Shown: positions 7,295 through 14,630, numbered from the stretch's first letter. The stretch: DNA of 14,966 nucleotides from CAWKZT01 sp963854565 (GCA_963854565.1 CAWKZT010000041.1:1-14966), one strand, 5' to 3'. Made by a program: numbers and translations. Notes: generated by a model from the letters alone, not told the origin.

Positions 7295-7749
7295 GAGAAG
7301 AAGCTAAAGATCTAGCGATGGAAATCGGCGCCAGCCCCGACGGCGAGGCGCACCACCAAGGGCACCAGGTACGCGCCTACTTTACGATCCAAATTCCTCC
7401 GCACGCAGCGCTTGAGATAACCCAGATCAGGGCGAACAACGCCCGTACCCAGGGATTAGTAATTGCCTCCAACGAAGGTGCCATGGCGATCAATAGCGTC
7501 GCCAGCGAGACACTCACTCTGTGGGCCAATACCATGCCTACCACTGCCGTCGTCACGAACCCGTCTGATGCAGTGTTGACGGTCGACTTATGGAACTGCT
7601 GGCGCTACGGCAATATCGTGCATGCATGGACCGGCCATGCCGGCATTGTTGTGCAACAAGGTGAAGACCGAGTCACGCTGCAATGCAGTGACGGCATCGG
7701 CGCTATCGAATTTACCGACTTTGTCGTGGATCTAACTATCGACGTTTAA
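7291..7749 (+). CDS. Unassigned 152-residue protein coupled to the repeat protein
   Basis: I do not recognise the family. There is no signal peptide or membrane helix. After an acidic, His-containing start (EAHHQGHQ, residues 19-26) the protein alternates short hydrophobic and polar stretches, consistent with a mainly beta fold. Examples are the segments near residues 28-36, 80-100 and 120-152. The central segment has DLWNCWRYGN (about residues 98-107) and AWTGHAG just after it. The start overlaps the stop of the 6680 gene by 4 bp (ATGA), which implies one mRNA and translational coupling, and hence a likely shared role. The gene converges on the minus-strand gene at 7775 with a 25-bp gap that shows no obvious terminator. 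Confidence 0.7.
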   Translation: MREEAKDLAMEIGASPDGEAHHQGHQVRAYFTIQIPPHAALEITQIRANNARTQGLVIASNEGAMAINSVASETLTLWANTMPTTAVVTNPSDAVLTVDLWNCWRYGNIVHAWTGHAGIVVQQGEDRVTLQCSDGIGAIEFTDFVVDLTIDV

Positions 7750-7774
7750 CTCTCAGCCCGCTGCGTTCGACCCG

Positions 7775-8260
7775 TCAGCTACGCGTACTGAAGATTGCTA
7801 CCCACGAGTCGGTGGTCCCAACCCCGCTCAATGCCTGGGACGCGCCGACCAGGAAATCTACGGCAACCCCCGGATCCTCGTCGGCGGGCACGACGAAAGT
7901 AAATCCACGCCTCGGGTGATCCTGTTGAATGAGCCAGTTCTGGGGCAACTCCACCTCGGCGCCCTTCAGAACTAGGGCCGCGTCTCGGCCCGCTGGATGC
8001 TCAATGCCTGCCCGTACCGGTTCGAGTTTGCCCCTGTTGTCGGTGAACGACGGCAACCAAGTTGCACGCGGAATGGTCGGTCCACTTGAAGAGAACATCC
8101 CGCGGCGTCCGCCCGCTTGTACGAGTACATCGTCGGGCAGATCAGGCTGAAAATTGACCCAACGTCGGCCACCCGCTTCGCCTTGCATCTCCAGCAGGCG
8201 ACGAACGACTTCGCCGGTGTCAGACCGGTCAAATGGAATGGCATTATGAACTATTGGCAC
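7775..8260 (-). CDS. Unassigned 161-residue conserved-looking protein
   Basis: I do not recognise this family. It has no membrane helix or signal peptide. The N-terminal part has an RLLEMQGEAGGRRWVNF stretch (about residues 21-37) suggesting a short helix leading to a strand. The middle (residues about 42-75) is rich in Gly, Pro and Ser. The C-terminal part holds FTFVVPADED and a VDFLVGASQALSG helix-like segment. It starts with GTG, and the initiator is supported by TATGGT lying exactly 6 nt upstream. It is divergent from the metY-like gene across only 40 bp, so the two may be co-regulated. It is translated away from metY and toward the coupled pair at 6680-7749. Confidence 0.7.
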   Translation of the reverse strand: MPIVHNAIPFDRSDTGEVVRRLLEMQGEAGGRRWVNFQPDLPDDVLVQAGGRRGMFSSSGPTIPRATWLPSFTDNRGKLEPVRAGIEHPAGRDAALVLKGAEVELPQNWLIQQDHPRRGFTFVVPADEDPGVAVDFLVGASQALSGVGTTDSWVAIFSTRS

Positions 8261-8266
8261 GACTCG

Positions 8267-8272
8267 ACCATA
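8267..8272 (-). promoter_or_regulatory. −10 hexamer TATGGT placed 6 nt before GTG (minus strand)
   Basis: On the minus strand TATGGT is followed by CGAGTC and then the GTG at 8260. An ACGACA box (complement of 8292-8297) lies 19 bp upstream and weakly resembles TTGACA. The layout mirrors that of the divergent metY-like gene, and the two promoters overlap within 40 bp. Confidence 0.5.
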
Positions 8273-8278
8273 GGCCTT

Positions 8279-8292
8279 AGTAGCGGACTACT
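8279..8292. promoter_or_regulatory. Inverted repeat AGTAG-N4-CTACT overlapping divergent promoters
   Basis: AGTAG-CGGA-CTACT is a perfect 5-bp-arm inverted repeat. Its right arm overlaps the plus-strand −10 (8289-8294), and the repeat lies in the −10 to −35 spacer of the minus-strand promoter. A protein bound here could affect both genes. It is short enough to occur by chance, so the operator role is only suggested. Confidence 0.3.
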
Positions 8293-8294
8293 GT
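8289..8294 (+). promoter_or_regulatory. −10 hexamer TACTGT placed 6 nt before GTG of metY
   Basis: TACTGT fits TANNNT and is followed by CGTAAC and then the GTG at 8301. A TCGACC box at 8264-8269 lies 19 bp upstream as a weak −35. No Shine-Dalgarno site precedes the GTG. There is no room for a riboswitch leader such as a SAM aptamer in this 40-bp gap. Confidence 0.5.
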
Positions 8295-8300
8295 CGTAAC

Positions 8301-9587
8301 GTGACTGATCACAAATGGGGTTTCCGAACCCGTTCCTTACATGCAGGTGGCCAACCCGACGCAGCAACAGGTGCGCGGGCCGTACCAATTTACCAAACCA
8401 CGAGCTACGTATTCGAAGACACCGCCGACGCAGCCAATCTTTTTGCCATGCAAAAATTTGGCTCTATCTACTCTCGGATCTCCAACCCGACGGTCGCCGC
8501 CTTCGAAGAACGCATGGCCAGCCTTGAAGGAGGTATCGGGGCCGTTGCCACTAGCAGTGGCCAGGCAGCCGAGTTTCTAACCTTCACCACGCTGGCCGGG
8601 TCGGGCGACCACATTGTCGCCAGCGCCAACGTATACGGCGGTACCTACACCCAACTTGATGTCACATTACGTCGACTGGGCATCGAAACGACCTTTGTGC
8701 CGGGCGACCAGCCCCAGGCTTTTGCCGATGCCATCAGGCCCAATACCAAGGCTATTTTTACCGAGACCATTGGTAACCCAACCGGTCTCGTAGCGGACTT
8801 CGCGGGGCTAAGCGCTGTTGCCAACGCGGCTGGAGTGCCACTGGTGGTCGACAATACGTTCGCCACGCCCTACCTATGTCGACCCCTTGAGCACGGCGCA
8901 GACATCGTTGTTCAATCCGCGACCAAATTCATTGGCGGACACGGCACCACAATCGGTGGCGTCATCGTTGACTCGGGCACGTTCGACTGGACCCAGGGCA
9001 GATTTCCAGGATTCACTGAACCCGTTGCTAGCTACAACGGTCTGATCTGGGCCGAGAACTTCGGCGAGTACGCGTTTTGTTCCAAATTGCGGGCCGAGCA
9101 ACTACGAGATATTGGGGCCTCGCTTTCACCGTTTAACGCGTTCTTGCTGCTCCAAGGTCTCGAAACTCTGCCCCAACGCATGGACAATCACGTCGCCAAT
9201 GCCCAGGCGGTGGCAGCTTGGCTGGAGAACCGTGACGACGTTGCCTGGGTTGCCTACCCGGGCCTTTCTAGCTCGCCCTCGCACAAACTTGCGACCACAT
9301 ACCTGCCGGATGGGCCGGGGGCCATTTTCACCTTTGGTATCGCCGGCGGTCGCGACAGCGGCGTCAAATTCATCGAAGCGCTAGAAATGATCAGTCATCT
9401 GGCCAATGTCGGCGATGCCCGTACTCTTGTTATTCACCCCGCATCGACTACTCATCAACAGTTGTCGCCGGACGAACTTGTGGCGGCAGGGGTAACCCCG
9501 GACATGGTTCGCCTTTCGATTGGCCTCGAAGACCTTGAAGACATTTTGTATGACCTTGATCAGGCACTCACCAAGGCCGCCGAATGA
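8301..9587 (+). CDS. metY: O-acetylhomoserine sulfhydrylase (aminocarboxypropyltransferase)
   Basis: A PLP-dependent Cys/Met-metabolism enzyme of 428 residues, the usual length for MetY/Met17. It likely joins sulfide (or methanethiol) to O-acetylhomoserine to give homocysteine (or methionine) in the cytoplasm. The N-terminus has the family start FRTRSLHAGGQPD and PIYQTTSYVF; then YSRISNPT and a SSGQAAE cofactor-binding turn. VDNTFATPYLCRP precedes the Schiff-base lysine Lys209 in SATKFIGGHGT. The C-terminal part has HPASTTHQQL and VRLSIGLED, typical of the family. Cystathionine gamma-synthase/lyase relatives share most of these motifs, but the long form and the HGTTIGG segment favour MetY. 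GTG is the start. No metX is adjacent. The last codon overlaps the next start as ATGA, making this the first gene of a five-gene run. Confidence 0.92.
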   Translation: MTDHKWGFRTRSLHAGGQPDAATGARAVPIYQTTSYVFEDTADAANLFAMQKFGSIYSRISNPTVAAFEERMASLEGGIGAVATSSGQAAEFLTFTTLAGSGDHIVASANVYGGTYTQLDVTLRRLGIETTFVPGDQPQAFADAIRPNTKAIFTETIGNPTGLVADFAGLSAVANAAGVPLVVDNTFATPYLCRPLEHGADIVVQSATKFIGGHGTTIGGVIVDSGTFDWTQGRFPGFTEPVASYNGLIWAENFGEYAFCSKLRAEQLRDIGASLSPFNAFLLLQGLETLPQRMDNHVANAQAVAAWLENRDDVAWVAYPGLSSSPSHKLATTYLPDGPGAIFTFGIAGGRDSGVKFIEALEMISHLANVGDARTLVIHPASTTHQQLSPDELVAAGVTPDMVRLSIGLEDLEDILYDLDQALTKAAE

Positions 9588-10069
9588 GCACGACTCCATG
9601 GGTCCCGCCCACCGCTCTCGAACGAAAAGCTTTACTCGAACGCACTCACTCCATAGCCATCGTTGGCGCATCGGGTAATCCGGCCCGTTCTTCGAACTTC
9701 GTCATCACGTACTTGCTGAGTTCTTCTGCGAACTACGACATCTATCTCGTCAATCCACGGGCCACCGAAATTCTGGGCCAACCAGTTTTCCCGTCCCTGG
9801 CTGCCCTACCGGTTGTTCCCGACTTGGTCGATGTGTTTCGGCCTTCTGAGGTTCTGCCAGAGGTTGCCGAAGAAGCAGTGGCCATCGGCGCGAATGCGTT
9901 TTGGGCTCAACTGGGATTGTCGAATGACCACGCAACAACAATTGCTCACGAAGCCGGACTCGACGTTGTCATGGACCGTTGTCTCAAGATCGAACACGCT
10001 CGGTTCCACGGCGGTCTTCATCTGGCTGGCTTCGACACTGGAGTGATTTCGAGTCGCCGCGCCCGGTAG
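9584..10069 (+). CDS. CoA-binding (YccU-like) protein
   Basis: A 161-residue single-domain Rossmann-type CoA-binding protein. The nucleotide-binding turn is IAIVGASGNP (residues 24-33). The strand YDIYLVNPRA follows, then a GQPVFPSL segment. The C-terminal half carries the family pattern FWAQLGL, HEAGLDVVMDRCLKIEHAR. The domain is the same type as the N-terminal domain of succinyl-CoA synthetase alpha and ADP-forming acyl-CoA synthetases, but no catalytic ligase domain is attached, so it is not expected to be a synthetase alone. A CoA-sensing or CoA-thiol-related function is possible but unproven. The 4-bp overlap with metY indicates translational coupling and a likely link to sulfur metabolism. 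Confidence 0.88.
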   Translation: MSTTPWVPPTALERKALLERTHSIAIVGASGNPARSSNFVITYLLSSSANYDIYLVNPRATEILGQPVFPSLAALPVVPDLVDVFRPSEVLPEVAEEAVAIGANAFWAQLGLSNDHATTIAHEAGLDVVMDRCLKIEHARFHGGLHLAGFDTGVISSRRAR

Positions 10070-10072
10070 GTT
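10067..10072 (+). promoter_or_regulatory. −10 hexamer TAGGTT overlapping a stop codon, 6 nt before ATG
   Basis: TAGGTT begins with the TAG stop of the CoA-binding gene and is followed by CAACCG and the ATG at 10079. The spacing is the same as at the other candidate leaderless starts. It could be an internal promoter giving the Nudix and downstream genes their own transcript. The 9-bp gap shows no Shine-Dalgarno site. Confidence 0.4.
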
Positions 10073-10078
10073 CAACCG

Positions 10079-10774
10079 ATGCCAACTCCAAACGACACCG
10101 AGGCCAATCCGAAGGTAACCAATGCGGCCACGGTGATTGTTGGGCGCGATACCAATGATGGGCCCTCCGTCTTGATGGTGCGGCGCAACTCCAAAACTGC
10201 ATTCGGTGGCATGTGGGTTTTCCCGGGGGGCAAGGTTGATCCCGAGGACTACGACCACACTGGAGATCTGCGAGCGGCCAGCCGGCAAGCCGCCGTGCGG
10301 GAAGCCAAAGAAGAGGCCGACCTCGATCTCCATATCGACGATCTCGTCGAACATTCCTATTGGGCGCCACCATTAGACATTCCTCGACGGTTCCTTACCT
10401 GGTTCTATGTCGCCCATGCTCCCGACGGCACCGCAGGCGACGTCACCATCGACGGCGGCGAAATAACCGACCACCTATGGCTGACACCTACTGAAACCCT
10501 CCGCCGCCATAGTGAAGGCGAAATCGAACTGGCGCCGCCTACCTTCGTAACCTTGTCGAACTTGGTCCAACACGCATCGATGGGCTCTCTCGTCGAGACG
10601 CATCGCTCGATCGAGTCCGAACGCTTTCTCACCAAGTGGATCACCATCGAAGGTGGTGCAGTTGTCATGTGGGCCGATGACGCCGGATACGACACTGGAA
10701 ATCCAGATACTGCCGGACCGCGACATCGAGTCGAAATGCGTTTGTCCGGCTGGACCTACCTGCGAAGCATGTAA
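10079..10774 (+). CDS. Nudix hydrolase with an interrupted Nudix box
   Basis: A 231-residue hydrolase that should cleave a nucleoside diphosphate linked to another moiety, using Mg2+ or Mn2+. The core begins with the strand AATVIVGR (16-23), then VLMVRRN (31-37) and GGMWVFPGGKVDPED (43-57). The canonical Gly-x5-Glu is Gly50 to Glu56, and the metal-binding REAKEE lies at 74-79. Between Glu56 and Arg74 there are 17 residues instead of 7, and the normal Gly after REUxEE is Asp81. This split layout resembles NUDT19-type proteins, some of which act on CoA species, so a CoA-related substrate is possible given the CoA-binding neighbour. The C-terminal ~90 residues are not assigned. The gene ends 4 bp before the ATPase start. 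Confidence 0.85.
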   Translation: MPTPNDTEANPKVTNAATVIVGRDTNDGPSVLMVRRNSKTAFGGMWVFPGGKVDPEDYDHTGDLRAASRQAAVREAKEEADLDLHIDDLVEHSYWAPPLDIPRRFLTWFYVAHAPDGTAGDVTIDGGEITDHLWLTPTETLRRHSEGEIELAPPTFVTLSNLVQHASMGSLVETHRSIESERFLTKWITIEGGAVVMWADDAGYDTGNPDTAGPRHRVEMRLSGWTYLRSM

Positions 10775-10778
10775 CACT

Positions 10779-13154
10779 ATGCCTAACGACAACGCCGCTA
10801 TTACAACCGATCCCACGCTGGGCCTTACTGCTGCTGCTGTTGCCGAACGCGTCGCTGATGGCCGTACCAACGACGCCCAAGATGCGCCGGTACGAACGCT
10901 CGGTCAAATTATTCGGGCCAACCTGATCACGCCGGTCAGTGGTGTCATGATCTTGTTGTTCATACTGATTTTGATCGCCGGGTATCCCAAGGACGGCCTC
11001 TTCGTTGGCGTGGTAATACTCAATGCAATTATTGGCATCGTCCAAGAGTTGCGATCAAAAAGGGAACTCGATCGGTTAGCGCTGCTCAGCGCTCCTAAAG
11101 CCCATGCAATCCGCGATGGAGTCACAACCGAGGTCGGCGTAAGCGAAGTCGTTCAAGATGAACTTCTTGACCTCTCCCCCGGCGACCAGGTTGTCGTCGA
11201 CGGTGTCGTCACGAGCGCCTTGGGCCTTGAACTCGATGAATCCCTTCTTACTGGCGAGGCCGATGCCGTCGTTAAGGAAATCGGCGACCGGGTCATGTCC
11301 GGTAGTTTCGTCGCCTCGGGTTCGGGACGATTTGTCGCCACGCACATCGGGGCAGCCTCCTACGCCAGCACTCTGGCGAGCGAAGCCCGCAAATTTTCAC
11401 TCGTTCGGTCCGAACTAAAAGAAGGCATCAGCCAGGTCATCAAATGGCTGGTGTTAATCATTCCTCCTGCGTCCGCACTGCTGTATTGGTCGCTCAACAA
11501 GGCTGAAGCCCGCTGGCAAGACGCGCTGCAAGGAACCGTGGCTGCCGCCGTTGCGATGGTTCCTGATGGACTGGTATTGCTTACCAGTTTGTCATTCGGA
11601 GCCGGCATTATTGCCATTGCACGGCGCAAGACACTGGCAAAAGAACTGGCGACAATCGAACTTCTTGCTCGAGTTGACACTCTCTGCCTCGACAAAACGG
11701 GAACAATCACCACTGGCGATATTTCTTTGGGCGAGGTAGTGGCGTTGGGTGATCACAGCGAGACCTACGTTGCCCAAGCGTTGGCCGCTATCGGAGCCGC
11801 CGATCCCAAACCCAATCCGACCCTTGCCGCAATTGTCGAGCACTACACCGATTCCAGTGGTTGGGACGTAGTACACGTCGAACCTTTTTCGTCCGCACGT
11901 AAATGGGCGGCCACCCAATTCGCGGAGCAAGGTCTCTTCTATTTCGGAGCGCCCGACATTTTGCTTGACGCCAACGATATCGAAGCTGCCAACCGGCTCG
12001 CCATCGAAACCAGCGCGGGGCGCCGCGTTCTCCTGCTTACCCGTGCCGCCGGATTCTTCCCCGGCGACACGTTGCCCGCGGAACGCGAACCCGTGGCCAT
12101 GATCATGCTCGAAGACACTGTGCGCCACGACGCCCCTGAAATTTTGGCGTTCTTCCGCGAACAAGGTGTCGACATCAAAGTTATTTCCGGTGATAACCCG
12201 GTCACCGTCGCAGCCGTCGCTCGGCGAGCCGGGATCCACGACGCCGACTATGGATTTGATGCCCGGCAACTACCAACGAACGAAACCGAACTAGCCAACG
12301 CACTAGAAGACAACACCGTTTTTGGTCGGGTCACACCCCACCAGAAGCAGGCAATGGTCGGCGCCCTGCAAAGTCGGGGTCGTGTCGTGGCCATGACCGG
12401 AGACGGGGTGAACGACGTGTTGGCTCTCAAGGACGCCGATATGGGAATCGCCATGGGTTCAGGGTCCGCAGCTAGTCGTGCAGTTGCTCAACTCGTGCTG
12501 CTTGATAACTCGTTCTCGACGTTGCCAGCGGTTCTTGCTGAAGGCCGGAAGGTGATCAACAATGTCGAACGTGTGGCCAACCTTTTCGTCGTCAAGGCCG
12601 TCTACGCGGTCCTTCTCACCGCAATTATTGGATTCCAACAAATTCCCTTCCCGTTCCTTCCCCGACACCTCACACTCATCGGCAGTTTCTCTATCGGTGT
12701 TCCCGGGATCGTGTTGGCGCTGGCGCCCAATGTCAACCTGGTACGGACTGGCTTTATGAACCGAGTTCTCCGATTCTCACTGCCAGCCGGGGCAGTGAGC
12801 GCTGTTGCCACGTGGCTCGTCTACAACGCCGCTCCTCGTGCCACCGACAGCGAGTTGGCCGAGGCCCGTACTCTGGCGACAATTACGTTGCTTGGGCTTG
12901 GGCTTGTGATTCTCGTCGTGGTCAGTCGCCCGATCGTTCCGTGGAAGATCGCCCTTGCTGGCGCTATGGGTGGGCTGTACGCCATCGTCATGGCTGTGCC
13001 TTTTAGTCGCACCTACTTCGAACTCAATATCCCGGCGGCAGACGACTGGCTCGGCCCCCTAATTGCGGTTATTGCTGGCGGCGCCATCATTGCGGCAATT
13101 CCAAAGATTGTGCCCGGTATTGGCATGGCCAAACGGATTCATACGGCACAATAG
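10779..13154 (+). CDS. ctpE: CtpE-like cation-transporting P-type ATPase
   Basis: A 791-residue P-type ATPase of the plasma membrane that should couple ATP hydrolysis to cation movement. From memory it matches mycobacterial CtpE (about 797 residues), linked to calcium uptake, along much of its length. Seen here: actuator loop ESLLTGEAD (Thr158-Ala161 core), membrane-4 motif MVPDGLVLL (Pro262-Asp263), phosphorylation site D305KTGT, and hinge TGDGVNDVLALKDAD (Asp542, Asp546). About ten membrane helices fit: two pairs before the catalytic loop and six after it. There is no N-terminal heavy-metal domain. ATG 10779 is preferred over an in-frame upstream ATG at 10653 inside the Nudix gene, as it begins just before the expected actuator-side N-terminus. 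Asp replaces the Glu of PEGL that ligands ions in Ca2+ pumps. The GT4 gene follows after 4 bp. Confidence 0.9.
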   Translation: MPNDNAAITTDPTLGLTAAAVAERVADGRTNDAQDAPVRTLGQIIRANLITPVSGVMILLFILILIAGYPKDGLFVGVVILNAIIGIVQELRSKRELDRLALLSAPKAHAIRDGVTTEVGVSEVVQDELLDLSPGDQVVVDGVVTSALGLELDESLLTGEADAVVKEIGDRVMSGSFVASGSGRFVATHIGAASYASTLASEARKFSLVRSELKEGISQVIKWLVLIIPPASALLYWSLNKAEARWQDALQGTVAAAVAMVPDGLVLLTSLSFGAGIIAIARRKTLAKELATIELLARVDTLCLDKTGTITTGDISLGEVVALGDHSETYVAQALAAIGAADPKPNPTLAAIVEHYTDSSGWDVVHVEPFSSARKWAATQFAEQGLFYFGAPDILLDANDIEAANRLAIETSAGRRVLLLTRAAGFFPGDTLPAEREPVAMIMLEDTVRHDAPEILAFFREQGVDIKVISGDNPVTVAAVARRAGIHDADYGFDARQLPTNETELANALEDNTVFGRVTPHQKQAMVGALQSRGRVVAMTGDGVNDVLALKDADMGIAMGSGSAASRAVAQLVLLDNSFSTLPAVLAEGRKVINNVERVANLFVVKAVYAVLLTAIIGFQQIPFPFLPRHLTLIGSFSIGVPGIVLALAPNVNLVRTGFMNRVLRFSLPAGAVSAVATWLVYNAAPRATDSELAEARTLATITLLGLGLVILVVVSRPIVPWKIALAGAMGGLYAIVMAVPFSRTYFELNIPAADDWLGPLIAVIAGGAIIAAIPKIVPGIGMAKRIHTAQ

Positions 13155-13158
13155 GCCC

Positions 13159-14307
13159 ATGCGGGCGAATAGAAGTTCCATCGGGAGATCCACACGGGTT
13201 GGCATTAATCTCATGTTTCTTACCCCAGGCAAGCTGGGCGGAACAGCCACGTATTCGTGGCAACTGATCGAGCGGATGCAACACAACGAGCACCTCAACC
13301 TTGTCCTGTTCGTTCAAGACGGATACGTTCCCGACAGTATCGACCGCCGGTTGGTCACCGTCATTCGTTGCCCCCGTTTCAACAGCACATGGCGCCGGGC
13401 TTTGTGGGAACAGTTCACACTCCCTCGGTGGGCCAAAGACCAAAATCTCAACGTGTTGTGGAGCACTGGCTACGTCTCGCCTCGGTTTACCCACTGCCCT
13501 CGTGTTGTCACGGTCCATGACATGTTTTTTGTTCGAGTGCCTGCGGCGATTCCGTTTATCCGACGTCAGTACTACCGGGTATTCATTCCATGGTCCGTAC
13601 GTTCTGCCACCGAGGTGTTGGCGGTATCAGCCATGACGGCCGACGACCTTGCCCACGAGATCCCCAAATCGGTTGGCAAAGTTACGGTCGTTCATTTGGC
13701 TGCTCGTCCTAACCTAATCCCGGTTGACGCCGAAGGAAATCCAACCACACCCGCCCACGACGCCCACCCGTACAAGGTCCCCTACTTCCTGCAGGTTGCT
13801 TCGGCTACCCGGAACAAGAACGTCGCTACCGTGGTGACCGCTGCGGTTGCGTTGGCGAGCGACGGTACCGAGTTCAAAGTGATCTTCGCTGGCGACGATC
13901 CCTACGGCATTCTGGCCGACGCTATGCACCTCCCGGGCGCTCGCGAGGTTTGCGTTGCCGAAGGCACGGTGAGCGATGCCCGTCTCAGTGACTTGTACCA
14001 GGGAGCACTGGCCTCGATCAATCCATCAATTTACGAAGGGTTCGGTCTTCCAGTTCTGGAAGCGCAAGCGCTCGGTGTGCCGGTCATTAGCTCTCGTGGC
14101 GGATCACTTCCCGAGGTAGCCGGCGACGCCGCGTTGTATTTCGATCACGATCAGCCCACACAACTCACCGACGCGATGCGACTGCTGCTCACCCAAACCG
14201 ACGAAGTCGAGCGCCTCGTAGCCGCAGGAGCCGAAAATCTAAAACGATTTAGCTGGGACCGCGCTGCCGATGAAACCACCGCTGTGCTCCTCGCCGCCGC
14301 CAAATAG
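13159..14307 (+). CDS. GT4-family glycosyltransferase (GT-B fold)
   Basis: A 382-residue retaining glycosyltransferase that should move a sugar from an activated nucleotide donor to an unknown acceptor, at the cytoplasmic face or in the cytosol. The N-terminal domain starts with the strand VGINLMFLTPGKLGGTATYS (residues about 14-33), with the GGT turn typical of GT4. VVTVHDMFF and FIPWSVRSATEVLAVSAMTADDL mark the inter-domain region. The C-terminal domain has VASATRNKN, FAGDD and the E-x7-E signature, Glu293 to Glu301 (EGFGLPVLE), followed by GVPVISSRGGSLPEVAGDAA. ATG 13159 is chosen because it follows the ATPase stop by 4 bp; an in-frame ATG at 13063 lies inside the ATPase gene. The gene is likely the last of the run from 8301. 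Its link to an ATPase is unexplained. Confidence 0.88.
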   Translation: MRANRSSIGRSTRVGINLMFLTPGKLGGTATYSWQLIERMQHNEHLNLVLFVQDGYVPDSIDRRLVTVIRCPRFNSTWRRALWEQFTLPRWAKDQNLNVLWSTGYVSPRFTHCPRVVTVHDMFFVRVPAAIPFIRRQYYRVFIPWSVRSATEVLAVSAMTADDLAHEIPKSVGKVTVVHLAARPNLIPVDAEGNPTTPAHDAHPYKVPYFLQVASATRNKNVATVVTAAVALASDGTEFKVIFAGDDPYGILADAMHLPGAREVCVAEGTVSDARLSDLYQGALASINPSIYEGFGLPVLEAQALGVPVISSRGGSLPEVAGDAALYFDHDQPTQLTDAMRLLLTQTDEVERLVAAGAENLKRFSWDRAADETTAVLLAAAK

Positions 14308-14435
14308 CAACTGTCACGCGACTGCAAGAAACCTGAAACCGCGATTACACATCGTCGGAGTTGGATAGAGGGTGGAGTAGGAGTGGTGTCGGCACGTGAC
14401 ACCGCACAAGTTGTTGTGTCGAAAAGGGATACAGC
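14308..14435 (+). promoter_or_regulatory. Leader region with G-tracts and alternative GTGTC/GACAC stems
   Basis: This 128-bp gap precedes a small ORF. Seven GG or GGG runs lie between 14357 and 14392, including three GGAGT copies. GGTGTC (14385-14390) can pair with GACACC (14398-14403). GACAC (14398-14402) can instead pair with GTGTC (14416-14420), directly before the ribosome-binding site. The two stems exclude each other, which resembles a switching leader, but this is a by-eye reading without folding energies. CACGTG is present at 14393-14398. Confidence 0.3.
14424..14429 (+). promoter_or_regulatory. Ribosome-binding site for the small ORF
   Basis: AAGGGA lies 6 nt before the ATG at 14436. 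It contrasts with the leaderless-type starts elsewhere in the window and supports real translation of the small ORF. Confidence 0.5.
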
Positions 14436-14630
14436 ATGCGAAAGGCATTCATGCGCTGGATAAAACGAGTGGGAAGCATTACCCCACCGGTGGCAATCAA
14501 CCAGTGGGCCGGAGAAGAACCAACCGATGCGCCTGACGACGTATTCGCCGCGGCAATTGCCGCGGCCCGCGAAACAAATTACGACTCCTATACCTTCGAC
14601 GAACTCACCTGGCTCGACGACGTCGCCTAG
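14436..14630 (+). CDS. Small unassigned protein, 64 residues
   Basis: I do not recognise a family. The N-terminal 13 residues (MRKAFMRWIKRVG) are strongly basic and amphipathic. The remainder is acidic, with GEEPTDAPDD (26-35), an Ala-rich helix-like AAAIAAARE (38-46) and a final DELTWLDDV. There is no membrane helix. Codon choice, with mostly G or C in the third position, and the AAGGGA site 6 nt upstream support coding. Its basic head and acidic tail could suit binding to a nucleic acid, membrane surface or partner protein, but none is shown. It sits alone between the GT4 gene (128-bp gap) and the thiolase gene (97-bp gap). Confidence 0.6.
   Translation: MRKAFMRWIKRVGSITPPVAINQWAGEEPTDAPDDVFAAAIAAARETNYDSYTFDELTWLDDVA

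Noticed and set aside
8261..8300. SAM or other methionine riboswitch ahead of metY
   Set aside because: The gap is 40 bp and the start looks leaderless; there is no space for an aptamer.
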